A DNA stretch of 64,000 bases. Origin: Desulfovibrionaceae bacterium (GTDB taxonomy: Bacteria > Desulfobacterota > Desulfovibrionia > Desulfovibrionales > Desulfovibrionaceae). Made by a program: the position numbers and the translations under genes. Each line of letters opens with the position of its first letter. The stretch's first letter is position 1. A model generated the notes under the pieces. The model searched no databases, was not told the DNA's origin, and was given only the letters and a program-made list of their open reading frames with translations. The stretch lies in the NCBI GenBank assembly GCA_009782775.1, contig WRIL01000011.1, positions 1 to 64,000 on the forward strand, written 5' to 3'. Shown here piece after piece: positions 46,860 through 55,246 of this stretch.

Positions 46860-47138
46860 CACGGGGAAGCGCCGGAAAGGCTCTCCCAAAATGGACCGCG
46901 CTTTCAAAAGGAGCGGACGAGAGGGCGTGGATTGTTTGGGCGGGGACACAAAATGGGCAAGATGTCCGATTGTAAGTCTTACTGCAAAAAACAGGATACG
47001 GCAAGCGGGACGTATGATAGCCGCCCGCATATATCCGGAAAATCCCTAACGCCTCTGCGAGGTTTTCTTTTTCTCGACCCCTGGCGAGACCCTACGGCGT
47101 CACCCGTTAACCACCCATAAACCTGTTTTGGAGGTCCC

Positions 47139-47837
47139 ATGCGTTTGCCGGTCTTTTCCCGTATGTTCACGTTGCTGTGCGTTTTTCTGTTTTGCGCCGG
47201 AGTAGGCCTCGCGCAGGCCGCCTCGCCGGAGGAAGCCGCCCAGGAAGGCGCGGCCATGAAGGCGGAAGTGGACGCCCAGGTGCAGGCCTTGCTGAATTCG
47301 CCCGCCGGGGTATTCGACATCGAATACGAAGACGGCCAGCTTATGCGCCTCAAAATAAAGGGCGAATCCGAGGTGGCCACCTCCCTCCAGGGAGCGCGGG
47401 GAGATCGCCAGGCGCGTGAAAAGGCCGAGCGCTCCGCCAAGGCCTCCTTCTCCCAATTTTTGAACGAACAGGTCACGGTGGTCAGCTCCGACACCGAAGG
47501 TTTTTTGATCCAGGAAAAGGACGGCAAGGAAAGCGCCGAATACCTGAACGCCAGCCAGAGAACCATGGCCAGCCTCTCGAACAGCTTCCAGCGCGGATTG
47601 ATCACCCTTTTTGACCACGTGGAAGGCGAAGGGGCCAACCGCAAGGCCGTGGTCGTGCTCGGCTGGTCCAAGAAGCTGGTGGACGCCTCGGCCGGCGCCC
47701 AAAGCACCATGAACCAGAGCCGCGCGAACGAAAGCAACGCGGCGGCTGGCCAGCAGGCGGCCCCGGCGGCCGGGGGCGCCGGAACCCAGCCGAATACCCA
47801 GACCCAGACGCGCACCGGCAACCTGAACAAGTTTTAA
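47139..47837 (+). CDS. Exported protein A of a four-gene envelope cluster, unknown
   Basis: 232 residues. Signal peptide ending GLAQA (LLCVFLFCAGVGLAQAA). The mature part has a segment GARGDRQAREKAERSAKASFSQFLNE, the alanine/arginine periodic pattern seen in LPP20- and FlgT-like exported proteins, then KAVVVLGWSKKLVD and a low-complexity Gln/Ala/Thr tail. GGAGG precedes the start. First gene after the XRE operator region; the next starts 11 bases after its stop. Confidence 0.8.
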   Translation: MRLPVFSRMFTLLCVFLFCAGVGLAQAASPEEAAQEGAAMKAEVDAQVQALLNSPAGVFDIEYEDGQLMRLKIKGESEVATSLQGARGDRQAREKAERSAKASFSQFLNEQVTVVSSDTEGFLIQEKDGKESAEYLNASQRTMASLSNSFQRGLITLFDHVEGEGANRKAVVVLGWSKKLVDASAGAQSTMNQSRANESNAAAGQQAAPAAGGAGTQPNTQTQTRTGNLNKF

Positions 47838-47848
47838 AGGAGATTCGC

Positions 47849-49054
47849 ATGAAACGGCATATACTTTTAGCCTTGTGCCTGATTTGCGCGCTCTGTCTCC
47901 CCTTGGCGGCAAAGGCCGCCGATGACGAACGCCAGGTGGTGGTCACCGGCGTGGGCATGAATGAAGAGGACGCCAAGCGGCAGGCTTACCGCAACGCCGT
48001 GCAGAGCGTCGTCGGGGCCATGGTCGTGGCCGAAACCCTGGTGGAAAACGACGCCCTGGTGCGCGACAAGGTGCTTTCGCACAGTGACGGCTACATCACC
48101 AAAACCGAACAGGTGGGGCAGACCGTTTCCCTCTCCGGCGGGCTGGTGGAGGTGACCATGAAGGTCACGGTGAAAAGCCAGCAGCTCAAGGACAAGCTTA
48201 AGGCGGAAAACATCAGCGTGATCGGCATGGACGGCGAAAGCCTCTTCACCAGGGCCGCCACCCAGACCGAACAGACCAAGGACGCCGCCGCCATTGTGGC
48301 CGAGGCTCTCAAGAATAATCTCCCCGCGAGCCTGATCAGTTCGGCCGCGAACATCGGCCAGGCCGAGGTCAAGGAATCCGGCGGCACGGCCACCGTCAAG
48401 GTGCCAATCTCCGTGTCCGTGAACATGGACGCCTACCGCAAGTTCACCGGCGACCTGAAAAAGACGCTGACGGACCTGGGCTATAAGGGCCAGACCGTCA
48501 GTTTCGGTATTGCTTTCGGGCAGTATGATTTTGACGAAATAACTGTCTATGACAATGCCGGCTGGAGAAACTTGAACCTATGGGCAAGCCCGGTATGCGT
48601 CATCGCCATTTGTGAAATGTATTCCCTGGAGTCCAAGCAAAGCCGCTGGACCTTTTTCAAGGTGCCCAAAAATGTGCTTGAACCCTTCCTGCCTTTGCAT
48701 ACGTATGAGCCCAACTATGTGGAAATCAAGACCGACCTCTATGACGGCGGACAAAACCTGATCACCAGCCAGAATGTCCGGCTTACCACAAACGAAAAAG
48801 ATGGCGATAACCGGTATAAAACCGATATCTTCAGCTCGAAAATCTGGACGGGCAACGATGACGGTTACGGCCTGGCGATTATATCGCCGGTGCTGAGATC
48901 GAAGTTGTATCCCAACACGAATAACCTGCCCATAGGCAACAAGGGCTATGCCCCTGGAAAACTGGAGGCCACCTTTGTGCTGGACGCCGAAGAACTGAAG
49001 GCGGCCAAGTCCATCCAGACCAGCGCGCAGAATGTCCTGGCTCCGGCCAATTAA
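47849..49054 (+). CDS. Exported protein B, FlgT/LPP20-like N-terminal domain, unknown
   Basis: 401 residues, with signal peptide (LLALCLICALCLPLAAKA). The opening of the mature part (VVVTGVGMNEEDAKRQAYRNAVQSVVGAMV) matches the N-terminal domain type of FlgT and related exported proteins. In Vibrio, FlgT builds a ring around the flagellar basal body. The remaining beta-rich 200 residues are unfamiliar. AAGGAG before the ATG. No flagellar gene is near, so a flagellar role is not supported by context. Confidence 0.8.
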   Translation: MKRHILLALCLICALCLPLAAKAADDERQVVVTGVGMNEEDAKRQAYRNAVQSVVGAMVVAETLVENDALVRDKVLSHSDGYITKTEQVGQTVSLSGGLVEVTMKVTVKSQQLKDKLKAENISVIGMDGESLFTRAATQTEQTKDAAAIVAEALKNNLPASLISSAANIGQAEVKESGGTATVKVPISVSVNMDAYRKFTGDLKKTLTDLGYKGQTVSFGIAFGQYDFDEITVYDNAGWRNLNLWASPVCVIAICEMYSLESKQSRWTFFKVPKNVLEPFLPLHTYEPNYVEIKTDLYDGGQNLITSQNVRLTTNEKDGDNRYKTDIFSSKIWTGNDDGYGLAIISPVLRSKLYPNTNNLPIGNKGYAPGKLEATFVLDAEELKAAKSIQTSAQNVLAPAN

Positions 49055-49105
49055 TAACAAACTGTTTGGGGGCGAAAGCCCCCAAAAAAATATGCATCAG
49101 GAAAT

Positions 49106-50428
49106 ATGCTTATGCCCAAAATTATACCTCTCCCGGTATTCCTCTTCTGGCTAGGGCTTTTCTTTTTTTGCGCCGTTTCCGCCACTGTCTCCGCCGCCCC
49201 GCCGGACTGGCTGATGCAGGAAATAAAAGACCCGGCCAAGCTGGAAACTCCGGGGGTGTACCCGCTCTCGCAAAACCGCCTGCTGGCGGTGGGGGCCGGG
49301 CGCGTCACCACCCAATTGCGCGAGGATCGGGCCTTGCGCCTGGCCGGCCTGCTGGCTGAAAACGACGCCAAGGCGCACCTGACCAGGCATCTTTTCAGCG
49401 ATGCCTTGCGCAAGGAGCCGCAACGCCGTTTCAGCGTGAATATCTCCGGCGGCCAGCTGGTCTCCCAGACGCGCGCCGGTGACAAGGCGTTTGTGGCTAT
49501 CCTGGCCGAGGCCCAAGCCGTCAGCCTGGCGCCGCTTTCACCCCTGGCCGACTGTTATGACGTGCGGGTGGCCCCCCTGGTGGAGGAGCTTCTGGATCAA
49601 AACCCGATGCTGGCCGACGGCGGCGGCGGAATATTCCCGCAAGAACAGGGATGGGTGGCGCTGGGCGTGGGTTTTGCCGCCCTGGACTCGAACACGGATC
49701 GCGAAGCGCGGATCATCGCCGTGGGGAATGCGCGCAAGGCCTTGAGTGAAGCGATCTTCGGGCTTTCCATCAGTAAACAAGAGCAATATGAGGAGATTAC
49801 GGCAGAAGGGCCGGGCGGCAACCTGCTGCGCGAATGGGCCAAGACCTCCACCAAGGAGACCGTGCAGGGACTTTTGCAGGGCGCTGAACAGGCCGGCGAA
49901 TGGAAGACGGATGACGAGCACCTGGGGGTAGCCGTGCTGGTGGGCAGGCCCCCGATAGTCCTTGCGGGCGGCGAGACCGTGAATACGGACAAGCTGCCGG
50001 GCTTCAGCCTGGAAGAAGAATGGCGGGAGGCCTTTTTGCAACGTCCCTGGATGATTGACGGCGGGGCCGGACTCCATGTACATAAGGGAATATCCTATCT
50101 CCTGGTGGTGGAAGGCGCTCCCCTGAAAGGTGACCCGCTGGCGGACAGAACGCAAACGCCGTTGCTCATCGATGTGAAAGGCAGAAACGCCGCCGCGAAA
50201 TATCTTTCCGGGGTCAATTCGGACAGCCTGACCGTGGAAACCGAGGAACGGAGCCTGACCGTGCAGGGGACTGATGAGAAAGAAACGCTGCGGGATTCGT
50301 TGCGCAAGTTGACCAAGGAAAGCGTTTTGGGAGTGGTGCAGGGGATGCGCAAGGTCGGTTCCTGGCAGAGCGAGGACCGCAGAATTCTGCGCCAGGCGTA
50401 TATCATCCCGTTGCCCGGCTCACGCTGA
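49106..50428 (+). CDS. Exported protein C with duplicated LPP20-like modules, unknown
   Basis: 440 residues. Signal peptide ends near VSAAPP. Three module-like repeats are visible: LRLAGLLAENDAKAHLTRHLF, ARIIAVGNARKALSEAIFGL and the two similar tails TKETVQGLLQGAEQAGEW and TKESVLGVVQGMRKVGSW. The last two argue for an internal duplication. Start could be ATG 49106 or 49112. It shares the helical pattern of protein A. Likely one transcript with its neighbours. Confidence 0.78.
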   Translation: MLMPKIIPLPVFLFWLGLFFFCAVSATVSAAPPDWLMQEIKDPAKLETPGVYPLSQNRLLAVGAGRVTTQLREDRALRLAGLLAENDAKAHLTRHLFSDALRKEPQRRFSVNISGGQLVSQTRAGDKAFVAILAEAQAVSLAPLSPLADCYDVRVAPLVEELLDQNPMLADGGGGIFPQEQGWVALGVGFAALDSNTDREARIIAVGNARKALSEAIFGLSISKQEQYEEITAEGPGGNLLREWAKTSTKETVQGLLQGAEQAGEWKTDDEHLGVAVLVGRPPIVLAGGETVNTDKLPGFSLEEEWREAFLQRPWMIDGGAGLHVHKGISYLLVVEGAPLKGDPLADRTQTPLLIDVKGRNAAAKYLSGVNSDSLTVETEERSLTVQGTDEKETLRDSLRKLTKESVLGVVQGMRKVGSWQSEDRRILRQAYIIPLPGSR

Positions 50429-50455
50429 GGTAAAGCACAAGGAGGCGGTTTATCC

Positions 50456-51538
50456 ATGAAAAAACGGCAAGACGCGGCAGCACTTTGTACGCGAATCACC
50501 CCGGCTCTGTTTGTAATGCTCGCGCTATGCGCCCCCGGCTGTTTTCAGATCGCGGAACGGCAAGATTCCGGCCAGAGCTATTACTACAACCAGTACGACG
50601 ATGATTATTACCGCAGGGAAGCCGAGCGCGGACAATGGCTTTATGAGCAGGAACGCGCCCGGCGCCTGGAAAACGAACGCCGGGCCAGCCAGGCGGAACG
50701 GATTCGCCTGGAACAGGAACGCCTGAACTGGGAGTGGCGGCAGAAACAGGTTCTCGAACAGCAACGCCTGGAATTGGAACGCTACCGGCAGGAAGCGGCG
50801 CGGGAACAACAGCGCTATGACGCGGAACGCGCCCGACGCTTGGAAAGCGAACGCCGGGCCAGCCAGGCGGAACGGATTCGCCTGGAACAGGAGCGCCTGG
50901 CCTGGGAACGGCACGAACAGCAAAAGCGCTACGACGTGGAACAAGCCCGGCGCATGAAAGCCGAAAACCAGACCCAGGATCAGACGGAGCGAAACCGCCT
51001 GGCGCAGGAACGCCTGGCCTGGGAACAACAACAACAGCGGCAGCGCGATAGACAACAACGCGAGCAGCAGCAACAGCGCCAGCAGGCTCCCCAGCAGGTT
51101 GACCGTCCTGCTCCAGCACCCGCATCCACGCCCGCACAGCGCGAACAGCAGCAACGTGAACAGCAGCAACGTCAACAGCAACAGCGTGAGCAACAGCGTG
51201 AGCAACAGCAACGCCAGCAGGCTCCCCAGCAGATTGACCGTCCCGCTCCAGCACCCGCATCCACGCCCGCGCAGCGCGAACAGCAGCAACGTGAACAGCA
51301 GCAGCGCGAACAGCAGCAACGTCAACAGCAACAGCGTGAGCAACAGCAACGCCAGCAGGCTCCCCAGCAGATTGACCGTCCCGCTGCGCCCGCACCGGCG
51401 GCCAAACCCAGCGCTCCTGCACAGCAAACCGGCCGTATCGGCGCCACGGACAGTAAACCGGCTACGAAAGGGAGCGGCAACAGCCAGGATGACGACAACC
51501 AGAGAAATTCCAGCAACAGGGGCAACAACAGGCAGTGA
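50456..51538 (+). CDS. Lipoprotein with long coiled coil and Gln/Arg-rich tandem repeats
   Basis: 360 residues. Lipoprotein signal with LCAPGC as lipobox. A Tyr/Asp-rich stretch (YYYNQYDDDYYRREAE) is followed by two near-identical charged helical repeats built on RLESERRASQAERIRLEQER. Then comes a Gln/Arg-rich region with two full copies and one partial copy of a 45-residue unit containing QAPQQIDRPAPAPASTPAQ. The end is basic and Asn-rich. It looks like a lipid-anchored rod that crosses the periplasm or binds the cell wall. GGAGG upstream. Last of the four exported genes. Confidence 0.82.
   Translation: MKKRQDAAALCTRITPALFVMLALCAPGCFQIAERQDSGQSYYYNQYDDDYYRREAERGQWLYEQERARRLENERRASQAERIRLEQERLNWEWRQKQVLEQQRLELERYRQEAAREQQRYDAERARRLESERRASQAERIRLEQERLAWERHEQQKRYDVEQARRMKAENQTQDQTERNRLAQERLAWEQQQQRQRDRQQREQQQQRQQAPQQVDRPAPAPASTPAQREQQQREQQQRQQQQREQQREQQQRQQAPQQIDRPAPAPASTPAQREQQQREQQQREQQQRQQQQREQQQRQQAPQQIDRPAAPAPAAKPSAPAQQTGRIGATDSKPATKGSGNSQDDDNQRNSSNRGNNRQ
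51083..51392 (+). repeat. Tandem 135/138-bp repeats inside the lipoprotein gene
   Basis: Units begin at 51083, 51218 and 51356 with CAGGCTCCCCAGCAG; the first two are full length and nearly identical, the third is partial. Shorter CAGCAACGTGAACAG units repeat inside them. The near identity points to recent copy-number change by slippage or recombination. Confidence 0.85.
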
Positions 51539-51617
51539 GTTTGGAGCGACGCCCCGGCTTTGGCCTGTGCCCAAGGCCGGAGTGCGTGGCGAATCGTGCC
51601 CTTCTTGGGGTATCCAG

Positions 51618-52391
51618 CTAGACTTCTCTGATCCGAGGGTGTTCGCCGCAAAGAGGACAGCCGGGATCCTTGCGTAGGCGGAACTCATGGAAGCGCATGG
51701 CCCAGGCGTCAAAGCCCAGCAGACGATCAATGAGTGCCCGTCCGCTCCCCAGGATGAGCTTAATCGTCTCATTGGCTTGGATACAGCCCACAATCCCCGG
51801 CAGAACAGCCAGGACGCCGGCTTCACCGCCGGAAGGGATCTCGCCCGCTTCCGGAGGCTCCGGGTAAAGGCAGCGCAGACAGCTTCCCCTGCCGGCGTCA
51901 AAGACGCCGGTCTGGCCTTCAAAACGCAGGACCGCGCCGTAAACCTCCGGCTTGCCCAGAAGGACGCAAGCGTCATTGATCAGGTAGCGGGTGGCGAAAT
52001 TATCCGAGGCATCGGCAATGATGTCAAAATCCCGAAAAATCTCCAGAACATTGGCACGGCTGAGCCTGACGCTGAATTCCGGCACTCGCGCCCAGGGGTT
52101 GATCCCCTGGATGCGCTCGCGGGCGGAAGATGTTTTCAGCCGGCCCAGGGACGAAGAGCTGTGGATGACCTGCCGCTGCAAGTTGCTCGCCTCCACCGCA
52201 TCATCGTCCACCAGCCCGATGACCCCCACCCCGGCCGCCGCCAGATATAGCCCCAGGGCGGAACCCAGGCCGCCAGCGCCCACTATGAGCACCCTGGCGG
52301 CTTTAAGTTTTTGCTGCCCCGGCGGGCCTATCTCCGGCATAACCAGGTGGCGGCTGTAACGGATCATTTCGTCATCGGAGAGTTCAGCCAT
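51618..52391 (-). CDS. moeB: MoeB/ThiF-family sulfur-carrier adenylyltransferase
   Basis: 257-residue E1-like enzyme that adenylates the C-terminus of a ThiS/MoaD-type carrier. RYSRHLVMPEIG, VGAGGLGSALGLYLAAAGVG, VDDDAVEASNLQRQVIHSS and DASDNFATRYLINDAC are the core motifs; two zinc pairs are CLRC and CPLC. It lacks a rhodanese tail. Whether it serves molybdopterin, thiamine or cysteine/LarE-type chemistry is not decided by context. Convergent with the lipoprotein gene. Confidence 0.9.
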   Translation of the reverse strand: MAELSDDEMIRYSRHLVMPEIGPPGQQKLKAARVLIVGAGGLGSALGLYLAAAGVGVIGLVDDDAVEASNLQRQVIHSSSSLGRLKTSSARERIQGINPWARVPEFSVRLSRANVLEIFRDFDIIADASDNFATRYLINDACVLLGKPEVYGAVLRFEGQTGVFDAGRGSCLRCLYPEPPEAGEIPSGGEAGVLAVLPGIVGCIQANETIKLILGSGRALIDRLLGFDAWAMRFHEFRLRKDPGCPLCGEHPRIREV

Positions 52392-52506
52392 ACCGGCTCC
52401 TTGCGTTCACCCGGATCATTAACATTTTCCGGGCCAAAGCGCTCCAAGTTTTTCCAGGGCCATAAAAAACTTGACTGAGGTTCCCGGATGGTCAATTAAC
52501 AGAGCC

Positions 52507-53400
52507 ATGCAGATCAGCAGACGCAAGGCCATCGCCCTTCTATTGCTCATTGTCTTCTTCTGGGGCACAACCTGGGTGGCCATGGGGGCGCTTGTGCGCG
52601 AAATTGCCCCGGTCTGGCTGGCCTCCTTCCGCTACATCATCGCCCTGGCCGCGGTGATCCTCGTCCAGGGAGCGAGCGGCAATCTGGCCCTACCCAGAAA
52701 AGGGGATACTCCGATCATCCTGGTGGTCGCCATCTTCTCCCTTACCCTCTGCTCCATTACCATGGCCACCGGTCTACAGTTCGTCCCCCCCGGACGCTCC
52801 GTGGTGCTGGGTTACACCCATTCCCTGTGGGTGGTCCCAGGGGCTTGGCTCTTTCTGCGCGAAGAGCTTCCTCCCAAGCGTCTGGCCGGGGTTATCCTGG
52901 GCATAAGCGGCATCATCACGCTCTGTGACCCGCCGGCCATAATCCACGGCCAGGGATTCAATCCTCTGGGTTATGCCATGCTCCTGCTGAACGCCCTGTC
53001 CTTTTCCGTAGCCATACTCTATACCCGCAGGCATATCTGGGTTTCCTCCCCCTTTCAGGTGCTTTTCTGGCAATTTCTCCTGGCCGCCACCATGCTCTCA
53101 CTGCTGGCCCTGCTCATAGAAGGCCCGCCGGATTTTTCCCTTTCGCCCCTGAACATCCTGCTCCTGCTCCATATCGGCATCCCCGGCGGAGCGCTGGCCT
53201 TCTGGGCCGTGAGCGTGGTCAGTTCCAGCCTGCCCGCCACCGCCACCTCCCTCGGCATCCTGGCCGCCCCCCTGGTGGGCATCTTCTTTTCCGCCATCTT
53301 CATGAACGAACGGATAGACGCCAGCTTAATCGCGGCCGTCTTCATGATTCTGGGGGGGATCCTTCTGGGGAACAGCCCCAAAGCATCGAAAAGCGCCTGA
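52507..53400 (+). CDS. EamA/DMT-family transporter
   Basis: 297 residues with ten predicted helices in two EamA repeats (FFWGTTWVAMGALVREIAPVWLASFRY in the first; PLVGIFFSAIFMNERID near the end of the second). Members export amino acids or metabolites; the substrate is unknown. ATG 52507 is used; the ORF-track start at 52471 is a TTG. A hairpin with a short T-run follows. Confidence 0.9.
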   Translation: MQISRRKAIALLLLIVFFWGTTWVAMGALVREIAPVWLASFRYIIALAAVILVQGASGNLALPRKGDTPIILVVAIFSLTLCSITMATGLQFVPPGRSVVLGYTHSLWVVPGAWLFLREELPPKRLAGVILGISGIITLCDPPAIIHGQGFNPLGYAMLLLNALSFSVAILYTRRHIWVSSPFQVLFWQFLLAATMLSLLALLIEGPPDFSLSPLNILLLLHIGIPGGALAFWAVSVVSSSLPATATSLGILAAPLVGIFFSAIFMNERIDASLIAAVFMILGGILLGNSPKASKSA

Positions 53401-53466
53401 ACTGGCTTGCCGCCCCCCTCTTGCCTATTTCAGAAAAATCAGGCAGAGTATCACCCTGCATCAAGA

Positions 53467-53499
53467 CCGCGCCCCGGCCCAAACCCCGGCGCGGCTTTT
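53467..53499 (+). terminator. Probable terminator after the DMT transporter gene
   Basis: CCGCGCC (53467-53473) pairs with GGCGCGG (53488-53494) and is followed by CTTTTA. Short T-run; moderate support. Confidence 0.55.
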
Positions 53500-53530
53500 A
53501 TATAAAGACCAGACCCCAGGAACCAATGTT

Positions 53531-54019
53531 ATGAGCACGCCCATATCCCGCAAGGGTTTCAATCTTCTGCTGGAAGAGTTGGAACAACTGAAAAAAAACC
53601 GCCCGGTAATCGCCAAAATCATCCAAGAGGCCAGGGAAGAAGGCGATTTGAGCGAAAACGCCGCCTATGACGCGGCCCGCGAACGTCAGGGACTTCAGGA
53701 AGCCCGCATCAATTACCTGGAATCGCGCCTGCCGCTCTTGAATGTGGTTGACTTCTCCCGCCTGAACAGCGAAAAAATCACTTACGGGGCCAAGGTCACC
53801 CTTCACGACCAGGATACCGAAGAGGAAAAATCGTATACCCTGCTCGGCCCGGATGAAACCGGCCTGGTCAAGGGGGCTATTTCCGTGGAATCACCCGTGG
53901 CCCGCGCCCTGCTGGGCAGGGAAGTTGGCGATGAAATAGTTGTGGATGCGCCCAGGGGCAAGATATATTACGAAATTACCGCCCTCAGCTTCCCGGGCGA
54001 GGCCATGTTTGAAGGCTGA
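53531..54019 (+). CDS. greA: Transcription elongation factor GreA
   Basis: 162 residues. The N-terminal coiled coil carries the acidic tip (EGDLSENAAYDAARERQ) that stimulates RNA-polymerase cleavage of backtracked RNA. The C-terminal FKBP-like domain shows YTLLGPDETG, GAISVESPVARALLGREVGDEI. The N-terminal ISRKGFNLLLEELEQL is typical. Stands alone between a terminator and tRNA-Leu. Confidence 0.95.
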   Translation: MSTPISRKGFNLLLEELEQLKKNRPVIAKIIQEAREEGDLSENAAYDAARERQGLQEARINYLESRLPLLNVVDFSRLNSEKITYGAKVTLHDQDTEEEKSYTLLGPDETGLVKGAISVESPVARALLGREVGDEIVVDAPRGKIYYEITALSFPGEAMFEG

Positions 54020-54029
54020 AACTTTACCG

Positions 54030-54058
54030 TTGACCATGCCCCTGAATGGGATTAAATT
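54030..54058 (+). promoter_or_regulatory. Promoter of the tRNA-Leu gene
   Basis: TTGACC, 17 bases, TAAATT; the predicted start is about 17 bases before the mature tRNA. Confidence 0.6.
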
Positions 54059-54081
54059 GCCCAATTCCAGGGATTCTCAAA

Positions 54082-54168
54082 GCCGTGGTGGTGGAATTGG
54101 TAGACACACTAGCTTGAGGGGCTAGCGTTCGCAAGGACATGGGAGTTCGAGTCTCCCCCACGGCACCA
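54082..54168 (+). tRNA. tRNA-Leu (anticodon GAG)
   Basis: 87-nt class II tRNA. Acceptor stem GCCGTGG pairs with CCACGGC, discriminator A, encoded CCA. Anticodon loop TTGAGGG between CTAGC and GCTAG arms gives GAG (reads CTC/CTT). A long variable arm and GTTCGAGTC T-loop are present. It is the apparent insertion site of the degraded element to the right. Confidence 0.97.
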
Positions 54169-54183
54169 GGGAAGAATTTCAGA

Positions 54184-54262
54184 AAGTCTCATAAGGTCAC
54201 ATAAGCCTTGTGAGACTTTGATTTTATGAAAAGGCGTCCTCTCATATAGTCTCATAAGGTCA
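54184..54262. repeat. Direct and inverted repeats next to the integrase remnant
   Basis: AGTCTCATAAGGTCA occurs at 54185-54199 and 54248-54262. AAGTCTCATAAGG (54184-54196) also pairs with CCTTGTGAGACTT (54206-54218) with one mismatch. Between the tRNA and the integrase, such repeats fit integrase arm-binding sites; the hairpin could also end the tRNA transcript. Confidence 0.6.
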
Positions 54263-54341
54263 TTTGACATACCCCGGTTTCAGGGGTAACTCTCTGGGAT
54301 AGATTGATTTTTTCTGCTACCCCGCCCGAGGAGTTACCCCG

Positions 54342-54830
54342 ATGTCAGCAAGCCTTACAGACGCACGAATCAGGAACATGCGTTCCTCGGAAAAATCCAA
54401 GAAATTTTTTGACGGTGAAGGTCTTTTTTTACAACTTACCCCTGCCGGGGGGAAATGGTGGCGTTTTCGCTATTGGTTTCAAGGGAAAGAAAAATTGCTG
54501 TCCCTTGGAACTTACCCCGGCATATCTCTGAAAATGGCGCGGCAACGGCGCGATGCGGCGCGGGAACTGATTGCCCAAGGCTTAGACCCGAGCAAACAAA
54601 GGCAAGCAGCCAAGGACGAAGCCGCCGCCCTTGCCAAAGAAGAGGCTCTGACCTTCAAAACGGTTGCGGCTGAATGGCTGGAAGTCAGAAAAGATACCTA
54701 TGCCGCTTCAAATATCAAAAAAAAGGACTGGCTTATCGGCCTGTTGTGCGCACATTTGGGCAATACGCCTATTGCAAAAATTGCCCCCGCCGACATTTTA
54801 GCCGCGATCCGGCCTGTTGAGGCACCATGA
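54342..54830 (+). pseudogene. P4-type tyrosine integrase, 5' part only
   Basis: 162 codons remain of a protein normally near 400. The N-terminal DUF4102 domain is intact (SLTDARIRNMRSSEKSKKFFD, GKWWRFRYWFQGKEKLLSLG, ISLKMARQRRDAARELIAQG), followed by the start of the core-binding domain ending ADILAAIRPVEA. At that point a normal integrase continues with the rest of the core-binding and the catalytic RHRY domain, all missing here. The reading frame then runs into relaxase sequence within two codons. So the protein cannot catalyse recombination. Confidence 0.88.
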
Positions 54831-55246
54831 ACTTCATTTTGTCGTTCCACGAATGGAGCTGGCGAGCGGTAAAGCCTTCAACGCCTTCCCACCGGGCTGG
54901 GAAAAAGCCTTTGGCGTATTCCGCGATCTCCATAATCATCGGGAAGGTTGGGCAAGGCCGGATGATCCCGCCCGCGCCCGTCTGCATACCCCGGAACATG
55001 CCGATCTGCACCGGGCACGATTGATCCGCTGGGGCAAAACGCCGGGAAAGGATGAGCGGGCTGAGGCCCAGGACGCCGTTCACACCTACATTACGGCCAA
55101 ATTGGAGCAAGGTCTTGTCCATAACCGAAAAGATGTGCTTGCCGCCTTGCAGGACGCGGGGCTTTCCATCAACCGGGCAGGCCGGGACTACATCACCGTC
55201 AAAGACCCCGACAGCGGGGAAAAACTGCGCCTCAAGGGAGGAATAT

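Noticed and set aside
46932-47120. 62-codon ORF between the XRE promoter and exported protein A
   Set aside because: TTG start without a good ribosome site, no recognisable features; the region is more likely a leader.
51083-51392. Regular repeats that could suggest a CRISPR array
   Set aside because: Units are head-to-tail coding repeats without unique spacers, in frame with a lipoprotein.
50525-51976. 483-codon minus-strand ORF over the repeat lipoprotein gene
   Set aside because: Its poly-Leu and poly-Val stretches are the antisense reading of CAG/CAA glutamine codons; the plus strand has the signal peptide, lipobox and ribosome site.
55052-55246. N-terminal extension of the MobB-like ORF
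   Set aside because: It lies in the relaxase coding part, reads as Ser/Pro/Arg-rich filler, and a strong ribosome site precedes ATG 55247.
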